A stretch of DNA of 48,971 nucleotides from positions 1-48,971 of the forward strand of contig CAZOOP010000030.1 in NCBI GenBank assembly GCA_964581465.1, written 5' to 3'. Origin of the DNA: WJMB01 sp964581465. Its GTDB lineage: Bacteria; RBG-13-66-14. Within the stretch, counting starts at the first letter, position 1. The number at the start of each line of letters is the position of its first letter. Position numbers and translations under genes: made by a program. The notes beneath the pieces are model-generated. The model worked only from the letters and a program-made list of their open reading frames with translations. It was not told where the DNA came from and ran no database searches. Shown one piece after another: positions 36,805 to 46,964 of this stretch.

Positions 36805-39800
36805 ATGACCGTCGAGGGAAAATTGATCAGCAGCCACATCAAGAGCCACATCGAGGAACTCAGCGAGATAGACACCCTGACCAAGCTCTTCGTCGATCTC
36901 AACTACCGGGCAGTCGGTGATCAACCCCTTCGAACGCAAGAATGGGAGAGCACCCTGGCCCGGGACAGCGTCGAGAGCGTACGGGTCATCAATGAACGCG
37001 GCGGCTTCCACATCGTCCACGCCGTAATCCCAGCCAAGACCCTCTACGGCCGTGACTACCTCCCCCGCTCACCGCAACGCGCCATCGTCAAGCAGATCGA
37101 GAAGAACCTCGGCACGGAATTATTCTTCGTCGTCTTCTCCGATCCCGACCGCCGCTTCTTCGACTTCACCAGCGTCAAGCTCGTCAAAGACGGGCGCAAT
37201 ATCTTCCGCCGGCTCTATATCGAGGCCGGCAAGCCCAAGCGCACCGCCGTCGAGCGCCTGGCCAAGCTCTACTCCGAAAGCGACAACGTCGCCGAGATCA
37301 ATCAGCTCTTCGACGACGCCTTCGACGTCCAGGCCGTCACCAAGGAGTTCTACCTCCAGTACAAAGCCCAGTACGAGAAGCTGGCCGTCACGCTGACTTC
37401 CGTCAACGGCAACTACGGGAACGCTACCGCCCTCAAGCCCAAAGAGCTCGCCCAGCGCATCCTCGGCCGCGTCATGTTCCTCTACTTCCTCCAGCGCAAG
37501 GGCTGGTTGAAAGACGACACCGAGTTCCTGCGCAACGAGTTCAAGCGGGTTGCCGGCGAAAACCTCAGTTACTTGAATGATGTCTTGGAAACCGTCTGGT
37601 TCGAGTGCTTGAACAAGCCCGCGCAGGACCGTCGCGGCATCCCCGACGCCTATCGCTCCATCCCCTACCTCAACGGCGGCCTGTTCACCCCCGACGACTA
37701 CTACGACAACGGTCGCCCCCTGCACCTGCCCAACGGGTTCTTCTCCGACGACGACCAGCCCGGCGAGGGCGACGGCCTGCTCGACGTCTTCGACCGCTAC
37801 AACTTCACCATCGAGGAATCCACCCCCCTCGATCAGGAAGTGGCCGTCGACCCCGAGATGCTGGGCAAGGTCCTCGAGAACCTGCTCGAGGTCGAGGAGC
37901 GCCACTCCGACGGCGTCTATTACACCCCGCGCCCCATCGTGGACTTCATGTGCCGGGAGAGCCTGCTGGGGCACCTGGCCGACGCCACCGGCCTGGAACG
38001 AAATGACCTCGCCGAGCTCCTCGACGTCGAGAAGCTCAACGAGGCCGAATACAACAAGTCCCGGGGTGAGGACCCGCCCTACACCCTGGACAACCATCAG
38101 GCCAAGCGGGTTCTCGACGCCCTGGATCAGGTCAAGATCCTCGATCCCGCCGTGGGCTCCGGCGCCTTCCCCCTGGGTATGATGCAGAACCTGATGCAGC
38201 TCTACCGCGCCGTCAAGCTCATCCGGGGCACCCAGACCGATCGCGGCACCGCCGAGGACGCCGACCAGAAGAAGAAGATCATCGCCAACAACCTCTACGG
38301 CGTGGACATCAAACCCGAGGCCATCGAGATCTGCCGCCTGCGCCTCTGGCTCTCCCTCGTCGTCGAGCAGCTCAGCCCCGAAGACGTGGACCCCCTGCCC
38401 AACCTCGACTTCAAGTTCATGGTCGGCGATTCCCTCATCGAGGAGATCGAGGGCGTCCCCGTCTATCCCGTCGCCGAAAGCGCCCTGGGTCAGAAAGGGC
38501 TGGAAGTCGACGCCGCGGCCATCGGCGAGGCCCAGCGCAAGCTCATCAAGCTCGAAGCCGACTACTACGACGCCCACGAATCCGATGACCGCCGGAAGCT
38601 GAAAGCCCAGCTTGACGCCACCGTGCGCGAGCTGCTGGAGGCTATCGTCGACCAGTCCCTCGGCAAGATGCGCAATGAGATGAAGACCGTCCGGCAGGCC
38701 CTGGCCAAGCGCTCCACCAAGGCTCAGCTACGGCGCGAGCAGGAACTCATCGCCGCCAAGGCCGAGCTGCGCGGCATCCTGCAGGACTACGACGATCCGC
38801 GCAAGCCCCTGCCCTTCTTCCCCTTCCGGCTGTTCTTCGGCGAGGCGTGGCGCGACGAGCGCCAAGGCTTCGACATCGTCATCGCCAACCCGCCCTATGT
38901 GCGCCAGGAGACCTTCGACGCCGACTACAAGAACAAACTGGCCCGGCACTACCAAGACGTCTACACCAAAACCTGCGACATCTACGTTCCCTTCTACAAG
39001 CGCGGCTTCGAGCTGCTCAAGCCCGGCGGCCACCTGACCTTCATCTCCTCGGGCACCTACGCCCGCACCCGCTTCGGCACGCGGCTGCGCAACTGGCTGC
39101 GGACGAACGTCTCCATCAGCCGCTGGGTGGACTTCGGCGACCTCCAGCCCTTCGAGGGCCAGACCACCTACCCCGTGGTCCCCGTGATGCGCTTCGCCAA
39201 GCCCGAACAGACCAAGCTGTTGGAGTACTATCAACTGCCCGACCGGGACTACGGCAACTTCGCCTCCAAAGTCGAAAGCGACAGCTACAGCGTGCCCCAG
39301 AGTGATTTGGCCGACGACGGTTACCGCTTCCTGCGGCCCGAGGTCAAGGCCGTCTTCGACAAGATCGTCGCGGCGGGGAAGCCCCTGGGCGAGGTCGTCG
39401 GGGAGCCCCTCTACGGTATCAAGACCGGGCTCAACGAGGCCTTCATTGTCGACGGCGCGACGAAGGAGCGGCTGATCACCGAGGACCCCAAGAGCAAAGA
39501 ACTGATGAAGCCCTTCCTGATGGGCCGGGACCTGAAGCCCTGGCGCTACGAGTTCAACGACCGCTGGTTGATCCGCATCCCCAAGGGTTGGACGAGGGAG
39601 CGCTACGGCAGGCTGAGCGAGAAGGCCGCCTGGAATAGGTTCACGGCGGACTTCCCCGCAGTGGCGGTCTGTTTGGAGCCGTTTACTGACAGGGCGCGCA
39701 GACGCTGTGACCAGGGCGATTACTGGTGGGAGTTGCGGGCTTGCGATTACTACGAAGCCTTCGAGGGACCGAAGGTGATGTGGCCGCATTTCCAGAGGGA

Positions 39801-40206
39801 GCCGAAGTTCTTTACGGATAATGATGGCATGTATTGTAATGATAAAGCTTACATCTTGCCTACTGATACTCCCGAACTAGCAGCCTTGCTAAACAGCAAT
39901 GTCATATGGCTGTATATTATTAATTACTGCCCATTGAAGAAAGGTAACACATTTGAAATTCGTATCATCTACTCTAAGAATTTCCCCATTGCCCCTCAAG
40001 CACTTACTAATGAGCCCCTCCTCAAGGCTGCCCGGCAGTGCCTAGACAACCCAATAGCCGAGAACGTCCGAGAGGTCAACCAGGCCGTCTACTCCCTCTA
40101 CGGCCTTACCGCCGAGGAGCGGGCGATCATCGAGCGCGAGATCCGCTCCCTGGCCGAGCGCCGCGCCGCCGCCGGGGATAACGCGAACGACGACGACGAC
40201 GAGTAA
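36805..40206 (+). CDS. Eco57I/PglX-like N6-adenine DNA methyltransferase, probable defence protein
   Basis: The 1133 residues hold a gamma-class N6-adenine methyltransferase. Motif I is LDPAVGSGAFPLG (near 446) for S-adenosylmethionine binding, and motif IV is NPPYVRQE (N695). Between them lies a charged coiled-coil-like stretch (about 590-670). The N-terminal 350 residues are helical (EFYLQYKAQYEKLAVTL, FLYFLQRKGWL), as in type IIG, PglX and DrmMI proteins. No PD-(D/E)xK nuclease motif is clear, so it may only modify. The C-terminus (about 850-1100) is a probable target-recognition domain, with FLMGRDLKPWRYEF. Its last part (39800-40020) is much more AT-rich than the rest. It heads a five-gene operon; DNA modification to mark self is inferred. 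Confidence 0.88.
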   Translation: MTVEGKLISSHIKSHIEELSEIDTLTKLFVDLNYRAVGDQPLRTQEWESTLARDSVESVRVINERGGFHIVHAVIPAKTLYGRDYLPRSPQRAIVKQIEKNLGTELFFVVFSDPDRRFFDFTSVKLVKDGRNIFRRLYIEAGKPKRTAVERLAKLYSESDNVAEINQLFDDAFDVQAVTKEFYLQYKAQYEKLAVTLTSVNGNYGNATALKPKELAQRILGRVMFLYFLQRKGWLKDDTEFLRNEFKRVAGENLSYLNDVLETVWFECLNKPAQDRRGIPDAYRSIPYLNGGLFTPDDYYDNGRPLHLPNGFFSDDDQPGEGDGLLDVFDRYNFTIEESTPLDQEVAVDPEMLGKVLENLLEVEERHSDGVYYTPRPIVDFMCRESLLGHLADATGLERNDLAELLDVEKLNEAEYNKSRGEDPPYTLDNHQAKRVLDALDQVKILDPAVGSGAFPLGMMQNLMQLYRAVKLIRGTQTDRGTAEDADQKKKIIANNLYGVDIKPEAIEICRLRLWLSLVVEQLSPEDVDPLPNLDFKFMVGDSLIEEIEGVPVYPVAESALGQKGLEVDAAAIGEAQRKLIKLEADYYDAHESDDRRKLKAQLDATVRELLEAIVDQSLGKMRNEMKTVRQALAKRSTKAQLRREQELIAAKAELRGILQDYDDPRKPLPFFPFRLFFGEAWRDERQGFDIVIANPPYVRQETFDADYKNKLARHYQDVYTKTCDIYVPFYKRGFELLKPGGHLTFISSGTYARTRFGTRLRNWLRTNVSISRWVDFGDLQPFEGQTTYPVVPVMRFAKPEQTKLLEYYQLPDRDYGNFASKVESDSYSVPQSDLADDGYRFLRPEVKAVFDKIVAAGKPLGEVVGEPLYGIKTGLNEAFIVDGATKERLITEDPKSKELMKPFLMGRDLKPWRYEFNDRWLIRIPKGWTRERYGRLSEKAAWNRFTADFPAVAVCLEPFTDRARRRCDQGDYWWELRACDYYEAFEGPKVMWPHFQREPKFFTDNDGMYCNDKAYILPTDTPELAALLNSNVIWLYIINYCPLKKGNTFEIRIIYSKNFPIAPQALTNEPLLKAARQCLDNPIAENVREVNQAVYSLYGLTAEERAIIEREIRSLAERRAAAGDNANDDDDE

Positions 40207-40214
40207 GCCTTTGA

Positions 40215-40321
40215 ACGTAGGGCGGACCCTCTGCGGTCCGCCGCGAATTGGCACATCATTGCGCCCTAAGGAGCAGTTAACGCCTACCGCCACGGCGGGG
40301 GTCAGAGCCCCCGCCCTACGT
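40215..40321. repeat. Palindromic REP/MITE-like element within the operon
   Basis: Outer arms ACGTAGGGCGG and its complement (40215-40225 and 40311-40321) enclose two perfect hairpins. One is GGCGGACC/GGTCCGCC (40221-40228 with 40235-40242); the other is GGCGGGGG/CCCCCGCC (40294-40301 with 40308-40315). It fills most of the 165 bases between the methyltransferase and the PLD-helicase. It has no ORF and no T-tract. It is probably a small palindromic mobile element, which may affect mRNA stability between the two genes. Confidence 0.75.
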
Positions 40322-40371
40322 GCGAACACACTCCGCCCCCTTTCATCCCGCCCCTGTACAGAAGGAACCCC

Positions 40372-43300
40372 ATGCACGAGTACATCATCGATAACTCGGA
40401 GGGCAACCGCTTGGCGGACAAGCTCTCCGAGATGCTGGAGGACGCCGACACCGCCCGCTTCGCCGTGGGCTATCTTTATCTCTCGGGCCTCGAGGCGTTG
40501 CGGGAGCGGCTGGGCAAGCTCAAGCGTTTGCAGTTGGTCATCGGCGCCACTGGCAGGGCGGCGGGGGAGCTGCTGGACGAGGTCCTCGCCGACGGGCAGC
40601 TCCTGCTGACGCCGGACCAGAAAAAGGAGCTGCGGGGGGCGGTTCGGGAGAGTTTATCCGCCCAGACGGGGACGGCGGAGCCTGACGAGGAGCTGCGGGA
40701 CACGCTGTCGATTCTCAAGCGGATGCGTGAGGAGGGCAGGCTGGAGGTCCGGGCCTACACCCGGGGACGCCTGCACGCCAAGGCGTATCTGATCACGGAG
40801 GGCAGGCACCGGGTGGCGGTGGTGGGTTCGAGCAACCTGACGGCCTCGGGTTTCCGCAGCAACCGCGAGCTGAACGTGACGGAGAAGAACGATAACAACA
40901 TCGCCGACCTGCACGAGTGGTTCGACCGTCTTTGGGCGGACTCGGAGGACTTCGCGGCGGAGCTGCTGGAGGTGATCGACGAGTCGCCGGCCTTCCTCGA
41001 TGCGGTGATGCCCTACGAGCTGTACTTGAGGCTGTTATGGGAGCTGGTGGGCGAGCGCTTCGACGAGACGGCGGAGCGTCAGGTGAGCCGGCTGGAAGGC
41101 GGCATCTTCGACGAGCTGGCCGACTTCCAGCGCACGGCGCTGCTGAAGAGCATCATCAACTGCCGGGAGTACGGCGGGACGCTGATCGCCGACGTGGTTG
41201 GGCTGGGCAAGACGTACATCGGCCTGGGACTGATGAAGTATTTTTGGGATAACGAGCACAAGTTTCCGGTGGTCCTCTGCCCGGCGGGTTTGCAGCCGAT
41301 GTGGCAGAGCCTGATGCTGAAGCACGAGATCCCGGGCCGGGCGGTATCGCTGGGGATGCTCAGCCGGGACGAGCTGCCCGAGGAGCTGGCCAGCCAGGCC
41401 CTGGCGGCGGATGTGGTGCTGATCGACGAGAGCCACAACTTCCGCAACACGGGAACCAAGCGCTACAGGCTGCTGACGGAACACTTCCTGGCGGACCCCA
41501 ACGATCCCGCCGGCCGACGCAAGAAACGCAAGCTGATCCTACTGACGGCCACACCCTATAACCGCCACCTGCCGGATATCTACCACCAATTGAAGCTCTT
41601 TTTACCCGAGAACGCCCCCCCGGGCGGTCCGCAGGGTCGCCTGCGCCGCCTGGCGGATTTCTTCCCCAAGCCCATCGAGCCGCCGCCCGACGACGCTACG
41701 CTGGAGGAGAAGGAGCGCTGCAAGAAGGAGAGGGAGAAGTACGAAGGGAAGGTGGAGCAGACCAAACAGTTGCTGGGGCACCTGATGATCCGCCGCCAGC
41801 GCGGCCACATAACCCGCTTCTACCCGGAAGCGACTATCAACGGCCGACCGGTGACCTTCCCGGAGCGGCGGCTTAACACGATCCGTTTCAACCTGGGGCA
41901 GAGCGCCGAGCACGAGGAGCTGTACCAGGAGATTGTCGGCCTGATCCCCCGGGACGGCGACACTGGCTTGACCTTCGGTCGCTACTACCTTTCGCGCTAC
42001 CTCAAGCAGGAATACAAGGACGACGAGCGCTACCGGGGGATCAAGAAGATCGGCTCCAACCTACTGGGGCTGATGCGGGTGCTGCTGTTCAAGCGGCTGG
42101 AATCCAGCATTTTCGCCCTGCGTGAGACGATCGATAGACAGATCAGCGCTCACACGTTCTTCCTCGACGGGCTGGACGAAGGCTATGCACTGATCGGCGA
42201 GGCCCTGAGCAAGCTGATCTACGAGGGCGGCGTCGATACACCGGAAGAGCTCATCGAGCAGTATCCGGACCTGGCGAAGGAATATCCCATCGAGGGCTTC
42301 GAGCTGGATAAGCTGAAGACGGATGTCGAAAACGACCTTAATATCTTCCGTCGGCTGCAAGAGCGTGCGGCGACACTGGACGATCTCCGCGACCCCAAAC
42401 TGTTGGAGTTGCAGGCTTTAATCGAGAAAGCCCTAAGTGACGGTACCAAGCTGTTGGTCTTCTCCGAGTACGCCGATACCATCGACGGGCTCTACGCGCA
42501 CTTCTCGAACCTGTTCCCCAAAGCCGGCCTGGGGCTCGTCACCTCGCACAGGGGCAGCGTGGGCGACGTGATCGTGCGGTTCTCGCCGGAGTCCAACGAC
42601 AGAGTTACAGCCGAGGTCAAGAACCCGATCCAGGTCCTGTTCGCCTCCGACGTCCTCAGCGAGGGCCTCAACCTGCAGGACTGCAACGAGGTGATCAACT
42701 TCGACCTGCACTGGAACCCGGTCCGGCTGGTGCAGCGCATCGGCCGCATCGACCGTATAGGCACCGAGCACGAAACAATCTACGCCCGGAACTTCCTGCC
42801 GGTGCTGGGTGAGGAGGCGGGCTTCCGCCTGGAGGATATCCTCAAGCGCCGCGTCGAGGAGATGCACCGGGTGCTGGGGATGACGGCCAAGGTGCTCAGC
42901 GAGAACGACCGACTCGATGAGGAGGCCGTCTATACAATTTACAGTGAGGATGCGGACCTGAGCAGCCTGGAGAGCGACGCCCTGGGGCTGAACCTGCCCA
43001 GCCTGGAAGCGGAGGGGATCCTGACGAAGCTCGAGCGGGAAGAGCCGGAGCTATTCGACACGATCAGCAGTTATCCCCTGGGGGTGCGCAGCTTCAAACA
43101 CGGCGACACGGAGAAGGGCATCCTGGCCTGTCTACGCAAGAGCGACCATAAACGGTTCGTTCTTATTACAGAAGACGAAGTGCGTAACCTGACTGAGAGC
43201 GAGGTCATCGAGCTGGCGCGCTGCGATGAAGACGAACCGTTGACCCGGGAACCGGCGGATGTGCTGTTGTTTAGCAAGCGCGGGTTGGCCCACTACCGCG

Positions 43301-43665
43301 GGGAGCTCCAACCGACCGTCGAACAGCCGCTGGGCGAGAGAGACAGACAGAAGCGCAAGCGTATATCTAATCTGCTCCGGGCATTGTCCATACAGGAGCC
43401 CCAACTGAACAGCGAGTGCAACCGTGTTCTCAACTTGCTGAATCGTGAAACCCGCGAAAACGTATTGCGCAAAGCGGATCGGTTGCGTCAGAACTCGCGC
43501 GAGGTGCTGGATTACCTGAGCGAATACTACGATGAAAACCAGCCCGTTGAGCAAAAGACAGGGACTGTGCGCGAATACCGCGAGAACCCCGAGGGGCCCG
43601 GACCGACCATCGAGCAGCTTAAATCCCGCCCCCACGTCAGCTCCCTGTTGGGTCTGACCGAGTAG
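40372..43665 (+). CDS. PLD-domain SNF2-family helicase, probable defence protein
   Basis: The 1097 residues begin with a phospholipase D-like nuclease domain (about 1-190). Its HKD motif is HAKAYL (H135) followed by GSSNLTASGF; only one HKD copy is present, so a dimer would be needed for activity. An SNF2/SF2 helicase follows: VGLGKT (about 276-281), LIDESHNF (D352), LLTATPYNRH (about 391), a helical insertion, LVFSEYADT and the final QRIGRIDRIG (about 788-797). The C-terminal 250 residues are unassigned. PLD and SNF2 activities are separate proteins (DrmC, DrmD) in DISARM but fused here. It probably translocates on and cuts foreign DNA. It sits 32 bases before the GHKL ATPase gene. Confidence 0.9.
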   Translation: MHEYIIDNSEGNRLADKLSEMLEDADTARFAVGYLYLSGLEALRERLGKLKRLQLVIGATGRAAGELLDEVLADGQLLLTPDQKKELRGAVRESLSAQTGTAEPDEELRDTLSILKRMREEGRLEVRAYTRGRLHAKAYLITEGRHRVAVVGSSNLTASGFRSNRELNVTEKNDNNIADLHEWFDRLWADSEDFAAELLEVIDESPAFLDAVMPYELYLRLLWELVGERFDETAERQVSRLEGGIFDELADFQRTALLKSIINCREYGGTLIADVVGLGKTYIGLGLMKYFWDNEHKFPVVLCPAGLQPMWQSLMLKHEIPGRAVSLGMLSRDELPEELASQALAADVVLIDESHNFRNTGTKRYRLLTEHFLADPNDPAGRRKKRKLILLTATPYNRHLPDIYHQLKLFLPENAPPGGPQGRLRRLADFFPKPIEPPPDDATLEEKERCKKEREKYEGKVEQTKQLLGHLMIRRQRGHITRFYPEATINGRPVTFPERRLNTIRFNLGQSAEHEELYQEIVGLIPRDGDTGLTFGRYYLSRYLKQEYKDDERYRGIKKIGSNLLGLMRVLLFKRLESSIFALRETIDRQISAHTFFLDGLDEGYALIGEALSKLIYEGGVDTPEELIEQYPDLAKEYPIEGFELDKLKTDVENDLNIFRRLQERAATLDDLRDPKLLELQALIEKALSDGTKLLVFSEYADTIDGLYAHFSNLFPKAGLGLVTSHRGSVGDVIVRFSPESNDRVTAEVKNPIQVLFASDVLSEGLNLQDCNEVINFDLHWNPVRLVQRIGRIDRIGTEHETIYARNFLPVLGEEAGFRLEDILKRRVEEMHRVLGMTAKVLSENDRLDEEAVYTIYSEDADLSSLESDALGLNLPSLEAEGILTKLEREEPELFDTISSYPLGVRSFKHGDTEKGILACLRKSDHKRFVLITEDEVRNLTESEVIELARCDEDEPLTREPADVLLFSKRGLAHYRGELQPTVEQPLGERDRQKRKRISNLLRALSIQEPQLNSECNRVLNLLNRETRENVLRKADRLRQNSREVLDYLSEYYDENQPVEQKTGTVREYRENPEGPGPTIEQLKSRPHVSSLLGLTE

Positions 43666-43697
43666 CAGGTTCACATCGAAAAAGAAGAGGTGGAGCT

Positions 43698-46600
43698 ATG
43701 TGCGACATGAAGAAACAGATGAAGCAGTTTATTGAAGGTAGACAAAATAGTCGCCTTGAAGCTTATAAATCTGAGCCAAATGATATTCTTGAGCATTATA
43801 ATATAGAGCAAAACGTACTTGCCGGAGGAAATAGTTACCGGCAGATACTGGAACTTATCCAGAACGGTGCCGATGCTATTTTAGAAAAACCTGGAAAGAA
43901 GGACAGGATATGCATATTACTGACTAAAGACGCGTTATATGCAGCTAATACCGGTGCGCCAATTAGCACTAAGGGTGTTGGTGCATTGCTTAGTGCTTAT
44001 ATATCAACAAAAGACCAGAATAAGATAGGTCGTTTTGGTATTGGTTTCAAGTCGCTTCTGCGATTTGGGGGCAAGATCGACATTATTACCCGAGATCGAG
44101 GTGTTATCCAATTCGATCCTGAACAATGCAGACGTAGAATTATGGAACAATTCGATGTAGATGACGCAGCCGGGTTGCGCTTGGCGTGGTTCTCGGCAGA
44201 GCTTTCAAATGAGGATACACTTGTTTCTAGCTTTTTAGAATGGACACAAACGATTGTGAGGGCTGATATTTCAAACAGAATTGCAGGGCACAAAGATTTC
44301 TTGATTAATGAAATAGAAGAATTCCATGCTGAATTCTTGCTCTTCTTCGACGCAACTGTATCAATTGACTTAGGATATGTACTAGATGACAAAGAATACA
44401 AAAAACAACTGGCACTAGAGATAAATGAGGATAGTACCGTGGTCCTGGTAAATGGAGATGAAAGCACAAAGTGGCGAAGAATCAAAACGGATGTAGAAAT
44501 CGACAATGAAGAAGCCCTTGCTGATGCGACGCATATCCATGCACGTGAAAACAATGGATCATATCCGCTGATTTGGGCTATCCCGGAGAAGTCTTCAACG
44601 AGTGGGAAATTCTGGGCCTTTTTCCCATTAAACACAGAAACGCATATCCCAGGAATATTGAATGCCCCGTGGAAGATTAACAACGATCGTTCGGGCTTGG
44701 TAGATAGCGGACTCTGGAACACCACCCTTATGAAAGCCGCCGCCGGGTTGGTCATCAAGACCATCCCCGAGTTGGCAACCGATGACGACCCAGGCAAGGT
44801 TCTCGACTACTTCCCCCGCCAATGTAATGAAGATCAGATTGCCTGGCCCCTGGTCAATGCCGTCTGGGAGGGCCTTAAGGATTCCAAGTGTATCCCCGAT
44901 TCGACTGGTGCTCTGCGTTATGGACACGAGCTGTATCGGCATCCGGAAGGCATTGGGCAGGAACTCGCTAATCAATGGCGTGAAATTGCCGATAACAGTC
45001 CGCGTAATAGTGTCGTCCATCCTTCAACCATGAAAGGCAATCGGCGCAGCCGTCTTGGTCATTTAGCCGAGCTGATTGACGGTGAGCATGGGGACGATCC
45101 GAGTCTGAGGCCTATGGAGCTTAAGAAATGGTTCTCAGCCGTCACATCGAACGAAACCGATACGGCCATCAAGGTACTCAGCCTGGCTGTCGCCTATGAA
45201 GAACAATGCGAAACCCGAAACTGGCGTATCAATCGCCAACAGCTCGAAATCATTCCCGCCCAAAACGGTGAACTCGTCTCGCCCGATGTGGCCGTCTTCG
45301 CCCCCGAGGGGGTTGATATACCTGAGGGACGATTTGCCGTGGCGACGGAGTTAGCCGAGAACGAGGAGGCCGGGACGCTGTTAAGGGAGCTGGGGGTGAG
45401 GGAGCTGGACGACAAGGAGTGGATCAATCTCCTCAATCAAGCTGCACGTGATCGTTATTTCGGAATTAAAGGAAGAATTGATACAGACAAAGAGTGGAAT
45501 ACCTTTTGGACACTATTAAGAAGAGCACCTCAGAAGATTGTCAAAGAGTATATAGAAAAGAATAGCTGGATAAGAGTTAAGAGAAATGACGGAAAATGGG
45601 TTACCGCAAATAATACACTTTTACCTGGTCGGGTTATTAATGAATGTGATAATTATAATTCTAGTTTATTGATTGATATGGATTATCATAAATATGATAA
45701 AGAAATATTATCATATATTGGCGTCTGTGATCATCCATCAGGAATACATGACCTAAAAAAATGGGATGAGATAAAAGTTACTTTTCAGTATAACGAATGG
45801 CTTGATGAAAATAGAAATAGATACCGCACCTATCTAACTAACAATCCTACCGACCCTTATTTGGTTCCACGATCTATGGCAATGCCAAAGGGGGTTGATC
45901 TACTAACAGAAATAAAAGGTAAGCCGGTCAGAATACTAAGTGACTACTATATTAAATTATTGCTAAACGAAGATTTAGATAGAACAGTCAGGTTCGGTCA
46001 TAAGACAAATAGAGGTTGGTATAACTACCCCATCAAACACCTGCCCCACCCTGTCCGCTGGTTGCTCCTCGAACACGGCGCCCTGCAGCTCGGCGGGCGG
46101 ACCGTCCGCCTGGCGGCCTTCCGTGAGTACTATGAACACCCTGCCTTGCGCCTTTTGCCCAACTGGGAGCATGAATGGAAGCCCAAGATCAGGCTCTTCA
46201 TCAAGGGTGATGGCGACGATGAGGACATCCTGCCAGAAGTTACAGTAAATAATGAGGACAAGAAAAAGTTCTGGCGTGGACTAATTGAAGAACTAGCAAC
46301 AGAAAAAAACCTGACTGATGATCGGCTGGCACCCCTCTGGAATGGTGCGGCGGAGACCGGCGTCGTGCCTGAGACTATAAACGGTCACAAGTTAAAAGAA
46401 ATCTACATCACCACCTCGCCGGACCTGGCCAGGCTGGGTCGGCAAAACGGCAGAACAGTCGTAACACTGGATGATGAGGCTTACGCGCTATGGAAAGATA
46501 AGGGAGCTCAGGAGCTCTCCGGGGAGTTAGAAGCAGAATACCAGCCGGTTGGATCAGAGGAGTTGCTGATTGAGGCACTTCCCGAGTTAGAATGCGTCCT

Positions 46601-46964
46601 CTCAGACGATGCCAAGGAGAGCGCTAGTTGCCAGGAGGTGCTGAACCTGCGCATCGGCCTGGAGGGAACCCAACAGAAAACGGTATGCCTGCTGGAAAAT
46701 GACGTGCTGTTGATTGACTATGCTCAGTTCAATGAGATGCCGAAAGACGACGGGCTATCTCTAATCCTGACGGAGATAGCATCAACCGGATGGTTGGAAA
46801 ACAGTCTTGAGCAAGCAACGAGTACACTGCTCGATCCATGGCGCAGGCGACGTGAAGCTGCCCGGGGGAAGACCCTGGCGGAGAAGCTCTGGCTGGCGGT
46901 TCAACAAGACAAGCGGATCCTGCTCGATGCTTTGGGCAAACCCGTATTCCTCGAACAATTGTGA
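43698..46964 (+). CDS. Sacsin-like GHKL ATPase, probable defence protein
   Basis: The 1088 residues start with a GHKL (Hsp90/MutL-type) ATPase domain. The N-box is LELIQNGADAI (about 52), the G1 region is YAANTGAPIS (an Asn where Asp is usual), and the G2 lid is GRFGIGFKSLL (about 110). The context AGGNSYRQILELIQNGADA is typical of bacterial sacsin N-terminal-like ATPases found with SF2 helicases. The remaining 900 residues have no motif I recognise. GC content is patchy: AT-rich at about 43700-44660 and 45430-46020, GC-rich between and after. ATG 43698 follows GAGGTGGAG; ATG 43707 is an alternative. The helicase gene overlaps its end, and together they probably form one ATPase-helicase machine. 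Confidence 0.85.
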   Translation: MCDMKKQMKQFIEGRQNSRLEAYKSEPNDILEHYNIEQNVLAGGNSYRQILELIQNGADAILEKPGKKDRICILLTKDALYAANTGAPISTKGVGALLSAYISTKDQNKIGRFGIGFKSLLRFGGKIDIITRDRGVIQFDPEQCRRRIMEQFDVDDAAGLRLAWFSAELSNEDTLVSSFLEWTQTIVRADISNRIAGHKDFLINEIEEFHAEFLLFFDATVSIDLGYVLDDKEYKKQLALEINEDSTVVLVNGDESTKWRRIKTDVEIDNEEALADATHIHARENNGSYPLIWAIPEKSSTSGKFWAFFPLNTETHIPGILNAPWKINNDRSGLVDSGLWNTTLMKAAAGLVIKTIPELATDDDPGKVLDYFPRQCNEDQIAWPLVNAVWEGLKDSKCIPDSTGALRYGHELYRHPEGIGQELANQWREIADNSPRNSVVHPSTMKGNRRSRLGHLAELIDGEHGDDPSLRPMELKKWFSAVTSNETDTAIKVLSLAVAYEEQCETRNWRINRQQLEIIPAQNGELVSPDVAVFAPEGVDIPEGRFAVATELAENEEAGTLLRELGVRELDDKEWINLLNQAARDRYFGIKGRIDTDKEWNTFWTLLRRAPQKIVKEYIEKNSWIRVKRNDGKWVTANNTLLPGRVINECDNYNSSLLIDMDYHKYDKEILSYIGVCDHPSGIHDLKKWDEIKVTFQYNEWLDENRNRYRTYLTNNPTDPYLVPRSMAMPKGVDLLTEIKGKPVRILSDYYIKLLLNEDLDRTVRFGHKTNRGWYNYPIKHLPHPVRWLLLEHGALQLGGRTVRLAAFREYYEHPALRLLPNWEHEWKPKIRLFIKGDGDDEDILPEVTVNNEDKKKFWRGLIEELATEKNLTDDRLAPLWNGAAETGVVPETINGHKLKEIYITTSPDLARLGRQNGRTVVTLDDEAYALWKDKGAQELSGELEAEYQPVGSEELLIEALPELECVLSDDAKESASCQEVLNLRIGLEGTQQKTVCLLENDVLLIDYAQFNEMPKDDGLSLILTEIASTGWLENSLEQATSTLLDPWRRRREAARGKTLAEKLWLAVQQDKRILLDALGKPVFLEQL

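Noticed and set aside
40248..40262. Sigma54-like TTGGCACATCATTGC inside the palindromic element
   Set aside because: GG and GC are 11 bases apart instead of the required 12.
36805..43665. Canonical DISARM or BREX system
   Set aside because: DISARM needs DrmA and DrmB (DUF1998), and BREX needs BrxC/PglY and PglZ. None of these is present, though parts resemble PglX/DrmMI and DrmC/DrmD.
46807..46926. Upstream TTG start for the SF2 helicase
   Set aside because: It would overlap the ATPase gene by about 160 bases with no homology and no ribosome-binding site.
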